From the NCBI GenBank assembly GCA_032358165.1, contig JAALGY010000012.1:2666001-2730000 (forward strand): a DNA stretch of 64,000 nt, in the 5' to 3' direction. The stretch is from Diplosphaera chodatii. Taxonomy: Eukaryota; Chlorophyta; Trebouxiophyceae; Prasiolales; Stichococcaceae. The stretch's first letter is position 1, and every line of letters starts with the position of its first letter. The translations under genes were made by a program, and so were the position numbers. Below are positions 1 through 15,600 of the stretch, in pieces. Under the pieces are notes generated by a model. That model was not told the DNA's origin, did not search any database, and saw nothing but the letters and a program-made list of their open reading frames with translations.

Positions 1-1836
1 CCTGCCACACAGCCGTGCTGAGCCGCGCGACGCGATCCAGCGCCGCCACCGCATACATGTTGCCTGGAATGTTGTACCCATACTTCGTTGCGTCGTCAGA
101 TGGCCGGAAGCCGCTCCACGACATGCCTGCGCAGTGTGAATCAATGCCGTTGTGAAGGAATGGCTGTCCGGGTGGATGACACAGACTCGGACAGGAACCA
201 GTCGCAGATGGTGCACTGGGCGGACGCCTGGAGTTCTCACATCAGCCCGGAACCATCGGCCACCTGTGTAGCTGGTGGGCGAGCCATGGCCGCCGTTGGG
301 TAGCTCCGGGAAGGTGTAAGTGGATGACTGGTTGTGCCGCTGTTCCGTCTGCAGTGTCCGCACCACTGTCCAGGCCGCCTCCAGGAATGCTGGCTCCTGC
401 AGTACAGGTGAGCACATGACAGCGTGCCAATCAGCTGAGTTCCTGCTCACCGACGTCGCTGCCCATATTGCTGCAGCCGGCACGCAGGTGACCGTGCGCA
501 TTGAGTGGGCCATGCTGAGCGCACCTGCAGAAGGGTTTCAGAAGACCTCATGCCAGGCGTCGCATAGTAATTCCATAGCGCTGAAAGGAAGTATGCGCCT
601 GAGTCGATCTCGTACCTGCAGAGTGCACCCTGTCAAGGTACCATGCCTGCCCACGACAACCGCTAGGATTTCAAGCAGGACGCGGATGTGGTGAAATTGG
701 AGTGCGAGCAGGTGAACAGCAGTACATAGCAATAGGGTGCACAGGCTGATTGATAACATACGCACTTCCGCTCTGCAACCCAGCCACCCTTCCCTGTGGC
801 ACGGTCTGCCTTCGATGGCCAGTCCGGTACCCCACGCCACCTTGGCTTGAAGGAGTTGGCATATGGGTCCTACAACAAGAAAAGTACAAAGTTTCTCTAT
901 TTTATGTATCACAGCATCATGTTTGATCATGCAGCTGGTCCTCCATCACGGTGTCCAGGTGCTGCATGCCGGATGCAGTGCACCAACCAAGTGAAAGTTG
1001 CTCATACTCATCGCATCTGAAGGATGTAGAACGCCTGCGTCCGCAGCATGCCTTCAAACACGACGCGCAGTGCAGGATGCGCGATGATCCGCGGCAAATA
1101 TATGGCAAGCTGCACGCTGGAGTCCCGCAGCCACATGTCGTCGATATCGCCAGTAGCTGCGAACAAGCACTGACTTGAGCGGCAACATGGTCCAGCTGAA
1201 ACATCTGAACGCCCCAGGCTGTGCACCAGCAGGGATCCCAAGCAGCTTGTCTCACCAACGAATGTAGTTTCGCCCAGACCGCGCACACGCACACAGGTCT
1301 GCAGGCTGTGCCATAGGCACCGCCCACAAAGTGCCTCCAGCTGTGAGCGCTCATCGTCTGTCAGTCCCCTTGTGACAGCCCTGCAAAGTAGTCAAAGCAC
1401 GCGTTTGCAACGCTGGTGCACTCCGACTATATCACTGGGTCTCGCTGTGGCCAGTGCCAGCAACTGCTGAGCCTTTCCTTAGTTGCACACCTGACAAGCG
1501 AGCTGCTGCGCTCCCAGCGTGAGCCACTTGCCCATACCTCAACTGCACCTCGCGATCTGCTTTTCAAAGGAAGGTTCATTATCCTTGGGCTGCAGATTGC
1601 TACCGCAGTCCACTGGCAGCACGAGTCACGATGAGGACTTCAAGCCTGTTGCCACAAGCGCACCTTGAAGATCGCCATGGCTGAACAGGAGATTGCACCT
1701 CGGCACCCCTTGCAATTTCTGCTGATCGATTGAGGGTGTGCAACGAAAGCTGCAGAGTTGCCACGACGCACAATGCGCCAAGTGCGAACCAGATTTTGCC
1801 CCTTGGCGCATGCCCTTTTCTTGGCGCCTTGACCAT
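1..1836 (-). CDS. GH125 exo-alpha-1,6-mannosidase-like protein, membrane anchored (3' part missing)
   Basis: Glycoside hydrolase family 125, whose characterised members remove alpha-1,6-linked mannose. The first exon (ATG at 1834-1836) gives a basic start followed by a hydrophobic segment (IWFALGALCVVATLQLSL), a likely signal anchor that makes it a type II secretory-pathway protein. Downstream exons in order are: DDERSQLEALCGRCLWHSLQ near 1290-1360; the family signature GDIDDMWLRDSSVQ near 1110-1150; DPYANSFKPRW near 840-865; YEIDSGAYFLSALWNYY near 570-630; QTEQRHNQSSTYTF and GSPTSYTGG near 260-370; and SGFRPSDDATKYGYNIPGNM at 40-115. These match GH125 in order and spacing. The C-terminal third lies off the window. 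The exon carrying DMWLRDS ends in FYILQ and is followed by ATGCGATGA with no obvious GT donor. The family assignment is strong. A role in N-glycan or mannan trimming is inferred. Confidence 0.9.
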
Positions 1837-2787
1837 CAAATCAATCGATGACTCTCAGCACAGAAGGCGCCAACGCCTTCTGGTCACGGTGATGCGGCGA
1901 AAAGACTCCTTCGACTGCACACACACGTTGGCATAGTCAGAACAGCAGCAGTGCAGTGGCTGTGAGTTGCGCAGCCTGCATACTCGGCGGCTGTTTATAC
2001 CTGGTTCAAGATCGCATCGAAGTTCAGCGAGGCAATCTGCAGAGGCGCTGGGTCGCGGCCTCCTGACGATAGCATACGCAGACACCTGCCTCGCACTCTG
2101 ACTCACAGTTACAATATGTGCCATCGCAGCGATTCTGCGGGCCTCCATTGCACATGCGAGTATGAATACTTATATGAATCTTAGTTTGCAGCATGCGCAC
2201 CTTGCTGCTTTGTGAATGGATCAGTGCACACCGAGTCACCACCCGGTCACGATGCGGATGACACAGACTACGCCTTGAACAGCGTTAGTGACGCTCGACC
2301 CAAGCGCAACAGACGAAGAGGACCGTTTCGATAGGCATGCTATCTACATCACGATCGCGAATTGCACCAAGCATGCATTGCACCCGGACTTTGCAACAGC
2401 ACGTGAGGTGCAACAGGCCGCCGATTGAGCGCCTGCGGCTGCCACTGGGACTACGGTGGCGTTCCCCCTTTCACCCTTATGTTGGTCTCGCCGGTTGCCG
2501 GGGGGTACTGTGAAAGTTCAGCCAGCGGGGTAGACTGTAGGATATAGTCCAGCCAGCGAAAAAGTCGTGATACACTAGCCGAGTGGCGTGCCTAACAATA
2601 AACCAGTGCATGGTCTCCTGGGCCCAACACACTTGCGACCGTGACCATCATGTTACGCACCTCAAGTCACCTGCTGTGCTGAGACAGTCTGGCAGCAACG
2701 GCAGCAGGAAGGCGGAAAAACACAACGGCACATTGTCGTGCTGCAACACCGCTGCAGCAGGGCGCAACAGATTGCACGTCCCCATTG
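1837..2787. other. intergenic, upstream of GH125 and downstream of starch synthase
   Basis: About 950 bases between two minus-strand genes. It should hold the GH125 promoter and 5' UTR and the starch synthase 3' UTR. Short open frames here show no recognisable protein motif, and I see no repeat or RNA gene. Confidence 0.5.
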
Positions 2788-5700
2788 TCATCCACAGTAA
2801 GGGCTGTCGGCAGCTGCCCAGCCGAAAACCCGTTCGTACTCCTTCGCAGCCTCATCCCAGGAGGAGTTGCGCTTCATGCCCGTAGTCTGTATGTAGCAAG
2901 GCAAGGAATATGAGAATGGGGATGATTTCATGCTGTTACTGCGAATGTTGCAGCAGTGCAGCCCAGCCGCATGTACCACGTGCTTGAGAGTGTGCCTCGT
3001 AGACGATCACCTGCAGACCCCGGAACGCGTCTGGGAACTTCCAGTAGGTGGTCATGGCGGTCTCCAGCGCACAGCGGAAAGACTCTACTGTGCAAGGTGA
3101 GAACGTCCACCCAGTCCCCGAGTTCTGCAAGAGCAGAGATCAATCGTTAGGCCAGGATGTGACATACGGAACGTGCCTACGCTGCGTAGGCTCATCTGCC
3201 TGCGCACACCTGCGCATGCAACATACCTGTGCAGAAGCGAGCAGGCACGTGTCAAACGTTCCACTGTGGACTGACATGAGCTACGTGGCCTCGCCATACG
3301 CAAAAATTGGGATGTCAATGTCAAATGCTGCATCCCACCTGGAATGGGTCGAAGTTCAGCACTGTGTCCTTGAGGCCGCCTGTTGCGTGCGCCACCGGAA
3401 CTGTCCCATACCGCATTGCATAAAGCTGCAACACGTGCACACACAGACTAGGCATGTGTCTTCTCTGCTGCAGTCACGCTCTAGCCACGAGATAGCTGCA
3501 GGGGCCAATATGTTCTCACCTGGTTGAGGCCGCAAGGCTCAAAGCGCGAGGGCATGAGCAGGATGTCGACCGCTGCAGTGATGCGATGGGACACTGGCTC
3601 GTTGAAACCCACCCATGCACGTGCACGGTCTGAGAAGGAGCTCTCCAGCCACCGCATGCCGTTCTGCAGGCATGCCACACTGCCATGAAAGCATGCCCAT
3701 AGCTGCAGCTGATTTGGGGAGGGTCCTGCAGCTGATCTGGGTAGTGAGCGGGTTGAGAATCATGGCAAGCGCGTACGACCTTGAAGTTCCTCCATGTGCG
3801 TACCTCCAGTGAGGGGTCGCCAGTGCCGAGACACACCAGCTGCACATCCTGCGCCAGGAGCCATGGCGCGACGCCCAGCACCAGGTCCGCGCCCTTCTGG
3901 TAGTCCAGCCTCCCGATGAAGCCAATCATCAGCACCTGCGGAGCAGCCACTCCGTGTCGTCCCTTGCCTCTGAGGAGCAGGCCATGGAGTAAACCCGCGA
4001 GCAGGACATGGAGTGAGCTGCTCACGTCGCGCTCGGGCAGGCCCAGCTCCTTCTGCAGAGCCAGCTTGTTGGCGGCTTTGCCGGCGCTGTAGTCGCCCAG
4101 CGAGTAATTGTGCTCGATGAAGGTGTCCTCCTCGGGGTTCCAGACAGTCATGTCAATGCCGTTGAGAATCCCATTCAGCACATACCCTACGAAGCATCAG
4201 CAGGTCAAATGTGACAGCACCTGCTGGTTTGCGAGGCAGCTGAACAACACCGACCACCAAACGCCGACAGGAAGAATGCAAGCAGATCGCACCTCTTGAG
4301 GAGAGCAGGTGGTGGAGGTCCCAACCACCCTCTGCTGTCTGGATCTCGAAGGCATAGCCGGGGCTGACTGTGACTACCCGGTCTGCTGTTGCAATGCCAC
4401 CCTGCACACGCAGACACTGTGTTCGCCGACAGACACGTTGCAAGCTATGACAAGAGTTCAGAAACCCAAAGATCACAGGCAACGGTTCGACTGCAAATTG
4501 CAGATGTGCATGCTTTCAGCCTGCCGCTAACCTTCAGGGTGTTGATGCACCGGCCCTCCTCCTCGTAAGCGCCTTGCCGCAGATGTGGTGGGTACTGGAA
4601 CTCAACTGCGCCGTACCACTCACCAGGCAGCCCCAGCTCGGGGAAGGTGCCAGGCGCAAACACGCCCTGCAAGCAGCACTTTGGCTGCATTGAGGCGCTG
4701 TCACACGGTTCTCAAGGAGAATATCGCAACGGAGGGGCAAACGGCAAAGTACCTTGAGCAGCATGTCACTAAGTCGATGGTTTGAAGCTTCTCACCTGGT
4801 GCCGAAGATTGTGGATGGCCAGGATGGCGCGCGCACTGCGGTACACGTTGTGCGGACGATACTTGGCTGCCAGGTATACGGGCACGAGCGATGCGTGCCA
4901 GTCATTTGCGACAAAGATCACATCCTGGCCATACACCGTGCCGTCTATCTCTAAGAGCAGCGGTGCCTCCATCGCCGCCAGGCATAGCATCATAAACCGG
5001 AACTGCACCCAGTTGCAGGTAGTCCTCATCAGCAGATCTCAGCATTGGATGAGGGACAACCCCTCCTGCTGTCGACACTCATGGCAGCCTCATCAGATGT
5101 GTGACAACCTTGAACTCTGCTTGCCTGATTGTCACCATACACGCCCTTTGTGTCTGAATACAGTCCCTGCCGCATGTATGACGGATGTCTTACAAACACA
5201 AAATCGACCCCATTCCGCCGCAGGTATGACAGGCCCGCCTCGGTGCCCGACACTGGCACCTTCACCTGCGTTGTGGCCAGGGTTGTCACTGCAGTCAAGT
5301 GCATTGGACATCCAGATGTGTGGTTGTCGACGACAGCAGCAGTACGGCATTGGTCCCCTGCGCCAATCCACCTCTGAGGGCTCATCACCAAAATCATCCC
5401 TATACTGCGGGCTGACGACCATGACCCTGTGACCCCTCGCTGCTAAGGCTATGGGAAGGCTGCCGCACTGCAGAGGCAACCATCTGGCATGTGTAAACAC
5501 CACAACTGTGCGAAGTAGCGGCGTTCAGGCGTACATGCGAGGCCTGGTGCGATACACCGATCGAGTTAAACCAGAAACCCGTAACACAAGACACGAAGCG
5601 CATTGCGTATAGAGCGCACCACATCGCCAAGGCCCCCTGTGAATGCACAAAGCTGGGAAATATCAAGTCAGATCACGGTGGTGCAGCCCCTGACCACATG

Positions 5701-6001
5701 CTGCACCAACGCCTTGACGCTCGTTCTCACCTGTCTTTGAGAACGGGGCGACCTCTGATGTGACAAACACTAAGTTGCGTTTGACATGCTGCTCCTCTGC
5801 GCTGGCGAGTGTCCTGACGACCAGGCTGTGGGACTGAAGCCGCTGTAATCTTCGAGACTTGCGCGATCGCACCGCTAGCTGTGGACAATCCAGGAAGGTG
5901 TATGATCTTTGCGAGAACAAGCGCTGAGTCAAAGCTGCTGTTGATGCTGTTGCTCCTCGGCAGGCCTTCAGGCCTGCCCCCTCACTGTGACAGAAAAGCA
6001 T
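2788..6001 (-). CDS. SSI: soluble starch synthase I (GT5), plastid targeted
   Basis: Transfers glucose from ADP-glucose to the ends of alpha-1,4-glucan chains in plastid starch synthesis. The start at 6001 gives an Arg/Ser/Ala-rich leader of about 70 residues typical of a transit peptide, then the GT5 domain: [20 protein letters not shown] on a 17-base micro-exon, [136 protein letters not shown] and [12 protein letters not shown]. The last exon encodes [20 protein letters not shown] up to the stop at 2788. The ending MKR..SWD.AA..YE..F.WA...PY favours isoform I over granule-bound synthase. There are about a dozen exons. The glutamate of FEPCG and the KTGGL motif are both present, so the enzyme should be active. 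Confidence 0.93.
5620..5636 (-). other. 17-base micro-exon of starch synthase I
   Basis: The preceding exon ends at 5731 after KT plus one base of a Gly codon (donor GTGAGA). Between an ACAG acceptor and a GTGCGC donor lie 17 bases that, with that one base, encode GGLGDV. The next exon starts with CGSLPIAL in phase 0. This completes the universal GT5 motif KTGGLGDV, which no longer open frame supplies. Confidence 0.85.
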
Positions 6002-6380
6002 GTGTCAGGGTGATCGTGCACGCTGAACGCACGGCTAGACCTGCATCACAACATCGGAGCTGAGTGATACGACCACAGGCCCCTGCCCCATTGCAGCACA
6101 CGCAGTGCGGGCTGCCGGCCCCTGATCAGTCAATGGCCATTGAGCAGATGAGCACACAAAACCCTCCAATTAGGTTGGAAGCTGCCAACGCCGATTGAGC
6201 TAGTGGCGATAGCCACAGGACCCAATGCTGCTGTAGGTGTGTTGGCCACCCTGCAGTACACCAATCGGAAACTTAAACCCTGACCGCACAGAGCCTCATC
6301 TTTCCGCTGGTCCGAGTGGCTGAAGCGAGCTGGGTCCTCACTCTGCACCAAGCCTGCTTGCGCCTATCCAGTCTGACAAC
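6002..6380. promoter_or_regulatory. shared divergent promoter region, starch synthase I / GapA
   Basis: The start codons of the minus-strand starch synthase (6001) and the plus-strand GapA gene (6381) are 379 bases apart, so both promoters and 5' UTRs must lie in or overlap this segment. No TATA box or named motif is assigned. The regulatory role is inferred from gene arrangement. Confidence 0.6.
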
Positions 6381-8955
<2,575 letters not shown>

Positions 8956-9659
8956 GCGCTTAACCATAGGTTTAATGGGGCATGCGTCACCAGGTGGTCT
9001 TGCATAAAGCCGCTGTTGCGGCACCTTGCCATCTCAGGCTGGAGGCCGGGTAGAAAGGCCCAGGCGTTGTGTCCTGCTGGCACCTTTGCGTAGGGCAAGC
9101 GGGCAACAGAGGGTGAGGCTGCAGTCTCCCGTGGGCTGTGTGACGCTGTCGGGGTCCTGCCGCCAACTTCTTCCTGTGCAGCTGCATCTGGCGTTCTGCA
9201 ACAACTCTGTTGTCGGCTAACTTGGCACTTGTGACATCCTTGAGAGTGTGGAGGTTTGCCTGGTCTGTGGTCTGCAATGCAGTGCCAGTATTGTTGCTCC
9301 CCCCATGATGAACTTGTGAGAACATACCAAACCAGTGCCACATACTGATAACAATCAGTCCCGTCAAGCACCACTGCCAGCCCAATGTCACTCTTTTAGA
9401 CTCACGTCAGGCAAGCAGTTGCAGAGACAGTACGTCGACCAGCAAACATCAGGCATTATAGACTGAGCAGAAGCGATCATCATGTTCTCAAGTCTGGTAA
9501 CATGTGGAGTACTGCCACTTGTGAACATAATGGTCATTTCTTGCAACGTTGTTAACACGCCCTCCGTCAATGAAGATGCTAGCAGGTGTCGCCTTGGCCT
9601 GGCTCTTATTTTTGCGCCTTGAGCTGTACACGACGAGTGTCCTGCGCAACAGCATCTGC
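8956..9659. other. convergent intergenic region
   Basis: Contains the 3' UTRs of GapA (+) and the PH-RCC1 gene (-). No other gene, RNA or repeat is recognised. Confidence 0.5.
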
Positions 9660-12600
9660 TCAGCTTTGCCAGGGCGGCAGGTCGAGACGGCTGCGACTTT
9701 TGCGGCGGAAGTGCTGCCCACTGCTGGTGCTGCCGCTGCTTCCACCGCCACTCCCACTGCTGCCGTCTCTGCCGTCCTGCTGTTGCGCAGCTCCATCCGC
9801 AGCCACTAGCTGCTGCAGCGCCTCCTGCACATCTGGCCCTGCATCAGCTGCTGCCGACAAGTCTGGACGATCAATTCTGCCGGCTGGGAGGTCAGGGAAC
9901 GAGAAGCTGCTGCTGCGGGTGCTGCCTGCGGGGCCAGGAAGCAGCTCTGTGGGAGCCGCTGCTGCTGCCGAAGAGTCGTCCCTGAGCTGGTGTGCGGGCT
10001 GGATGGGCTCGCCAGCCTGCGCGGCGCGCAGGTTTGCAGGCGGCTGCGACGATGGCGTGGCCACCTCCGCAATGGACAGGTCCTCGCCAAAAAGGCTGGC
10101 AGTGCGGGAGTGGAACCCGCGCCCACGGTGCATGCCTCGGGGCTCAGCCGCCTCAGGCAATGGCCCTGCAAGCACACTGCTGACCTCCCCTGACGCGACA
10201 GGCTGCAGCCGGCTGGCCCAGTCAGCACTGCCCATGGCTGGCACACTGGTCACTGGGGTCGCCACCTGCTGTTCCAAAACTTCTGCTGCGGCATTCGCCT
10301 GAACGACTGCTGGGCTGGCGGCTAGCGAAGAGCTGGCGGTTGCAAACCTGTCCAGAGCTGCAGTGCTGTCAGACATGCAGGGCCATTGGATCTCATGAAC
10401 ATTCACGCTTTGCATCTGCCTGAATCTGTTGTTGTCATGCATATGAGTCATCGCACGATGGACGCTGTTCACCACCACACCATGGTCGCACCTGGTTTGC
10501 GGTGAGCTGAACTCGCTGTCATCCGTGGTGCGACGTCGCTGCACACGATCCGCCGCGCCATCTGACACATACCCAGCGGGGATCTCCGCCTCTGCTTCAG
10601 CGCCCGGCAGTGGATCTGGCACCTGTGCAGTTTCGGTGACGATGACGCTTCAAGAGCTGCACTGACAGACCGCGTGCACTGCTGTGAACGTGACTGTCAC
10701 CTGTGATCCAGTTTGTCACCTATATCTAGGCGGGCAGAGGAGCAGAGGCACACATGTCAAATGCCAGTCACCAGCCGGATACAAACAACATTCAGGGTAA
10801 CAGGCTGACACAGACGGAGGAACACCAGACCTCTGGCAGGCTGCTCGTGTCATCGTCGTCTGCTAAGCGCAACTGCTCCGCACTACGAGACCTGCTGTTC
10901 AGCCGTCGGTTTGGCAGGAATCCCTGCGGAAGACGTACATCTCTGCTGCAAGCGCATGTCCCTCTCAAGGACTTGAAGAGCAAGCTTGGCAGCCTGATAG
11001 CCACACGGGCAATGAGAGGCACATCGACAACGCCCACCTGCGGGAGCGTCCCTGGTGCCAGGATGGTGGTTGCTGAGGAGGTGTCGGAGCTGTTGTCCTT
11101 GCTGATCAGAGGCGCCGCAGCAGCAAAGCCATTTGACATTGTAGGCAGCGGAACCTACACGACATCATAGCCTTGCTGTCATCAACGTCAGCACAGGTGT
11201 TACGGCTGCAGAGTGCAGCATGACGCACGATGGTACACGACAGTCTGCACCTGAGATACTTGCGATGTTTGCGTGTCAACCTTGTACTTGCAAGCGTACC
11301 ACACATGCGAGCTGAAGATCTTGCAGTGGCTGGCCTACCTTGTCAGAGTGCTGAAATTGCTGATGCTGTATGCCATTGCTGCCATTGCTGCCACTGCTGG
11401 CTGCAGCTGAGTGAACGCTGTCTTCGGTGCTCTGAGCATGGGACAGCAGGCTGGGGTCTGGAGAGTGTGGCCCCGTCGTAGGGTGGGCTGCTGCTGTGTC
11501 CGCAGTCTGAGGCCGGCTGCTCTGGGTAGAGCTTGTGCCCGCCTGCTGACGATGTTGCTTCTGTGCGATCTGCAGCAGACAGCCGTTATGTCAGCCTTTA
11601 CAGCCCAGTGAGTTGTCATCAGAAAGGTTGGCTACAATGGATGCTGGTGCAGCAGGACCACCTGCAGCAGCTGCTGCAGCCGCGCCACTTCGCCCTCCAG
11701 GTGACTGATGTACTGCTGCTGTTGGTGTCCGTCCTGCGTGAAAACATGACATGAACTCGTGCCAACACATTTACGTGCACCAGTACATGCATGCTGAGGG
11801 TCGTAAGATGGCTGTCTCCCTGCAGTCACATGCCTGCTGTGCCCCCTTTATATCCACAGGCATGTCAGGGTGGCAGACGATTGCACCACACCAGCACCTT
11901 GACGCCTGCTTTGCAAGTGTCTGGGGGCTGCCAGGTGCACAGTATGCAGACACCTGCAGTGTGTGGGTACGTGAGCATCACACTGCAAGAGGTCATACCT
12001 GTGCGACATCTGGGCTGGGGCGTGGTATGCCCGAGTTGTGCCGCACACTGCCGTGATGGGAGCTGTCGCCGGTGGAGGAAGCCGCAGACGGCGCTGTGGG
12101 TAGCCGAGGCAGATCGCCACTCGACAGTCGCCCTGCAGGTAGGCTTGCAGGTGGTTGTGCTGGCCTCATGAGCCTTTGGTGACATGCAGTGCTGTAAAGG
12201 ATGTGTGCCAGCGCTCTTGACGGCCATGCGCTGCAGCCATGCATGAGTGCATCAGATATTGGGTCGATGTTGCAGCGCATGTCATCACCGGAGGCATTGT
12301 CGGGCTCTGACACGCGGCGGCTGCTGCCACGAAAGCCCAGGGCGCTGCTGAATGCGGACCGTCGAGTAGCAGCCTGATGAGATCATGCAAGAGAAGGATT
12401 TACTTGTCACGAGCTGTGAGAGTGTGCTCGTTCGGCACAATGTGCTCATGTTCGGGCAACAAGTTGTTCAGGCCTGAGCAGCAGGTGGCATCGTTCTGCA
12501 TGGTAACGGTCATCCTTGTCAGAATGCAGGGACTATCAACCTTGCTGTGGCAACTACTGCACACCTGTTGCACCCCACTGCCAGCAAGGCCACCGGGCCC

Positions 12601-15600
12601 TGCATCCAGAGAGGTGTGCCGCCGCGGCTTCCGCTTCTCGCTGCTGCCGCTGGGAGCTTGCGCCGCGCTGCCCCCGGCTCCATCCCGTGTAGCGCGTGCA
12701 AAAGGCCATAAGGTGGCTGGCTTTGTAGCGCTTTTCCTTGTTGCATCTGGTAGCGGTGGCGGCAGTTGCGGATTTGCCCTGCTGTTGGCTCTGAAGCCTG
12801 CGCCCAGCAAACATGCTGTCAGTCAGTGTTGTATAGTCATGACCTGCTTCCATCGCTTTACAGGTCGGACATGGTGCTCCCGTTTTATCGCACCCAGGGC
12901 ACCCATGCATCAGCCCACCTGTGGGCCCTTCTTTGCTGGACGATGCAGCTGATGCCGAAAGCGACATAGCGCTGCCAAGAGGAGGAAGAGCACTGCCAAG
13001 GGCCTGCCCACCAGCTGCATCTCGCCCGGACCCTTGTGACACGTCCACCGTCAGCGCCTCCCATCGCTTGGACCTGCAGCGAATGCGACAACACATCGTT
13101 GCAGCACGGCTGGCTCACGTTCTGTATAGAGGACAGTGGTATACTGTTTGCAGGGACGGTGTGGTGGCATGCGGGATTGGAGAGCGTCTGCCAGCCGCGC
13201 ACCAGGAGCCCAGCAGACGGCGGTCAGCAGCGCCGCGTGCCTCGGCATCCCGTACCTCGTGCTGACACACCGCCAGTGTGCGGTCCCCACCGCAGGCCAC
13301 CTGCAGCCCATTGCCCTGTACCTCTAGTTCTTCGCTGGGTGGATGGCGCTGGGTGGATGGCGCCGTCAAAGCTCATGACAGGTGATTGCAAAGGCCATGC
13401 GCACTCTGCACCCACCTGCAGTATCTGCCGCCCACGCAATTTGCCCTCCACCACGCGAGGCATTGCAGAGTCTGCCGCCTTGCCAGAGCCCAGCTGCCCA
13501 CGGCTGCCACAGCCCCAGGCCAGTGCCACTCGACCGGCAGCCCCTGCATTAATGCTCAGTAAACATCAGCAACCTCTACGCCTGCAATACGGTGCCAACA
13601 TGCAAGGTGCTGACGAGCACAATGCATGCGCTGGTGGCTGGTGCGTCAGCTACGAATGCATCACCGGCACAGCGAGTTCAGGGCACCAACCTCGTGCAGG
13701 TTGCCCCTGCATGGGGATGGCTTGCAGTCGCAAGCGGTGATCTGCCGGTGTTGCCAGGACGCAGACATGATGACTCCCCGCAGACACGCGCTCCACCGCA
13801 TACGAGGTGAGCGGCCCACCCACCTGTCGGCAGTGATAAGATACAGTATTCGAGGCTGGTTGCACTGGTCGGCACCTGAAACACGTCTGGTGTCGTCGTG
13901 AAGCCTGCATGAACAATGCAGTCACGGGCACGCAGGCAGCAGCTAGCAGGCCGGGGTGCATATGTAGGCACACAGGAGTAGGCTGCATACCGGCACAGGA
14001 ATCAGGGTCTCTTCCCATGGCACCTTGCCGCCAGTGGCACCAGTCTCACCCATCTGGAACACATGCCCTGTCGCTGTGAGCGCAACTGTGAATGTGGTGC
14101 CAGCAGCTACCTGTCGCACTGGTAGCTGTGATAGCTGACCTGCAACCCTGCACAGCGAGCCACAAATGGTAATCTCAGAGGACATGTACGACAACAGAGA
14201 CACACTGCCACGAGCTAAAAGGGCGGCAGCATACGCAGGGACTTGGATGGTATGGACATTCAACACAGTCTACCTCGTGGGGAGCATCCGGCCGGCCTCG
14301 TCGCCCGTGCCCAATGCACCGCGATGGGAGTTGCCCTTTCCGCTGAAGTGGCCGCCCCAGGTGAACAGCGTTCCACAGGTAGCAGCACCTACGGGCAGAC
14401 AGGCGCTAGTATCCAGGCGCTAGTATCTCAGGCGCTAGTATCCAGGCGCTAGTGTCTCCTAGGCAACTCACAATGGGCAAGGCATGCCGCTAGATTGTGC
14501 TCATGCCTGTATTGATGGCGCAGTAATGCTGGAGACCCCTCTTCTGCTAGGCAGGAGGGGAACCTGACCTGAAGCGGCGTTGCGAGGTGGCTCCATGGGC
14601 AAATGTCCGGAATCATGCTGCCCAGGTCGCCGTGCTACCGCTGCCGTGTGCCAAGCGCCACATGCTACTCCCAAAACCTGCATCACAGAGCACATCATGC
14701 ACGTACCGCAGCCCGCACAAAATGTGCACTGCCATGTCAGGGTCGCTGGACAGTTGGTACTGGACCAGCGAACGGCGTGTTTAGTGGTGGCATGCCTGAC
14801 AGTCTGCCAGCGCTGCCACCAGGCGTGGTGCTGAACAGGACTCAGTTGTGCCGTGGCCAAGCTTTCCAGCAAAGCCATCGCCCCAGGTGAACAGCCGCCC
14901 ATTGGCTGTCACAGCGGCCATGTGATATGGCCCACATGACACCTGCAATGACACAAACACCACAGAGGTCTCAGCCAATTAGGCCACCTGCGAGGACCTG
15001 CCACACAGCAGTGACGTGATCAGATGAAATGACTTGACACCAGCTTTGAATCCACACCTGAGCAACGACATGTTCTGCTAGTGCCCCTCCTACAGGGCGG
15101 GGGATGAACTGCCTGGATGGGTGCCCATACCCCAGGTGCCCAGCTGCGCCATCACCCCAGGTGTACAGGCAACCATCCTGCGGTTGCAGCAGCTCAGAAG
15201 TGAGCAGTGTGTTTCCGCACGCCTACCATGACTTCAGGTTGTAGGGATGTCAGTGCTGCATGCGAGCGGCCTCCAATGCTTGCCTGTGATACAGCTGCAG
15301 ATGCGCTGTCTGAGCACTTCACAACTGTTGCGGCTGCGCCCCAGAGCGTGTGCACCCTCTGCGGAGTTGAAGCAGCACCGGCATGCCCGTGCCCCAGCCT
15401 CGCACCACAGCCGAATCCCCAGGTGTACAGCTCCCCACCTTGCGTCAGCAGCCCAGCATGGCTGCGGCCCACTGCAACCTGCCAAGATCACCATCTGACA
15501 TCACGCACAAGCCCAAAGGCAACAGGCTGCACTCAGGTTTGCTGCATTTGTGCAAAGTACTGCTCACTGATCTGACGTCTAGATGTGTAGAGTCGTCGAC

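Noticed and set aside
9586..10302. 238-residue plus-strand Cys/Ser/Ala-rich frame
   Set aside because: Antisense to the Ser/Ala-rich tail exon of the PH-RCC1 gene.
12850..13170. FYVE zinc finger expected after the RCC1 blades
   Set aside because: Only scattered Cys pairs are seen; the R(R/K)HHCR-type core is absent in all minus-strand frames I read.
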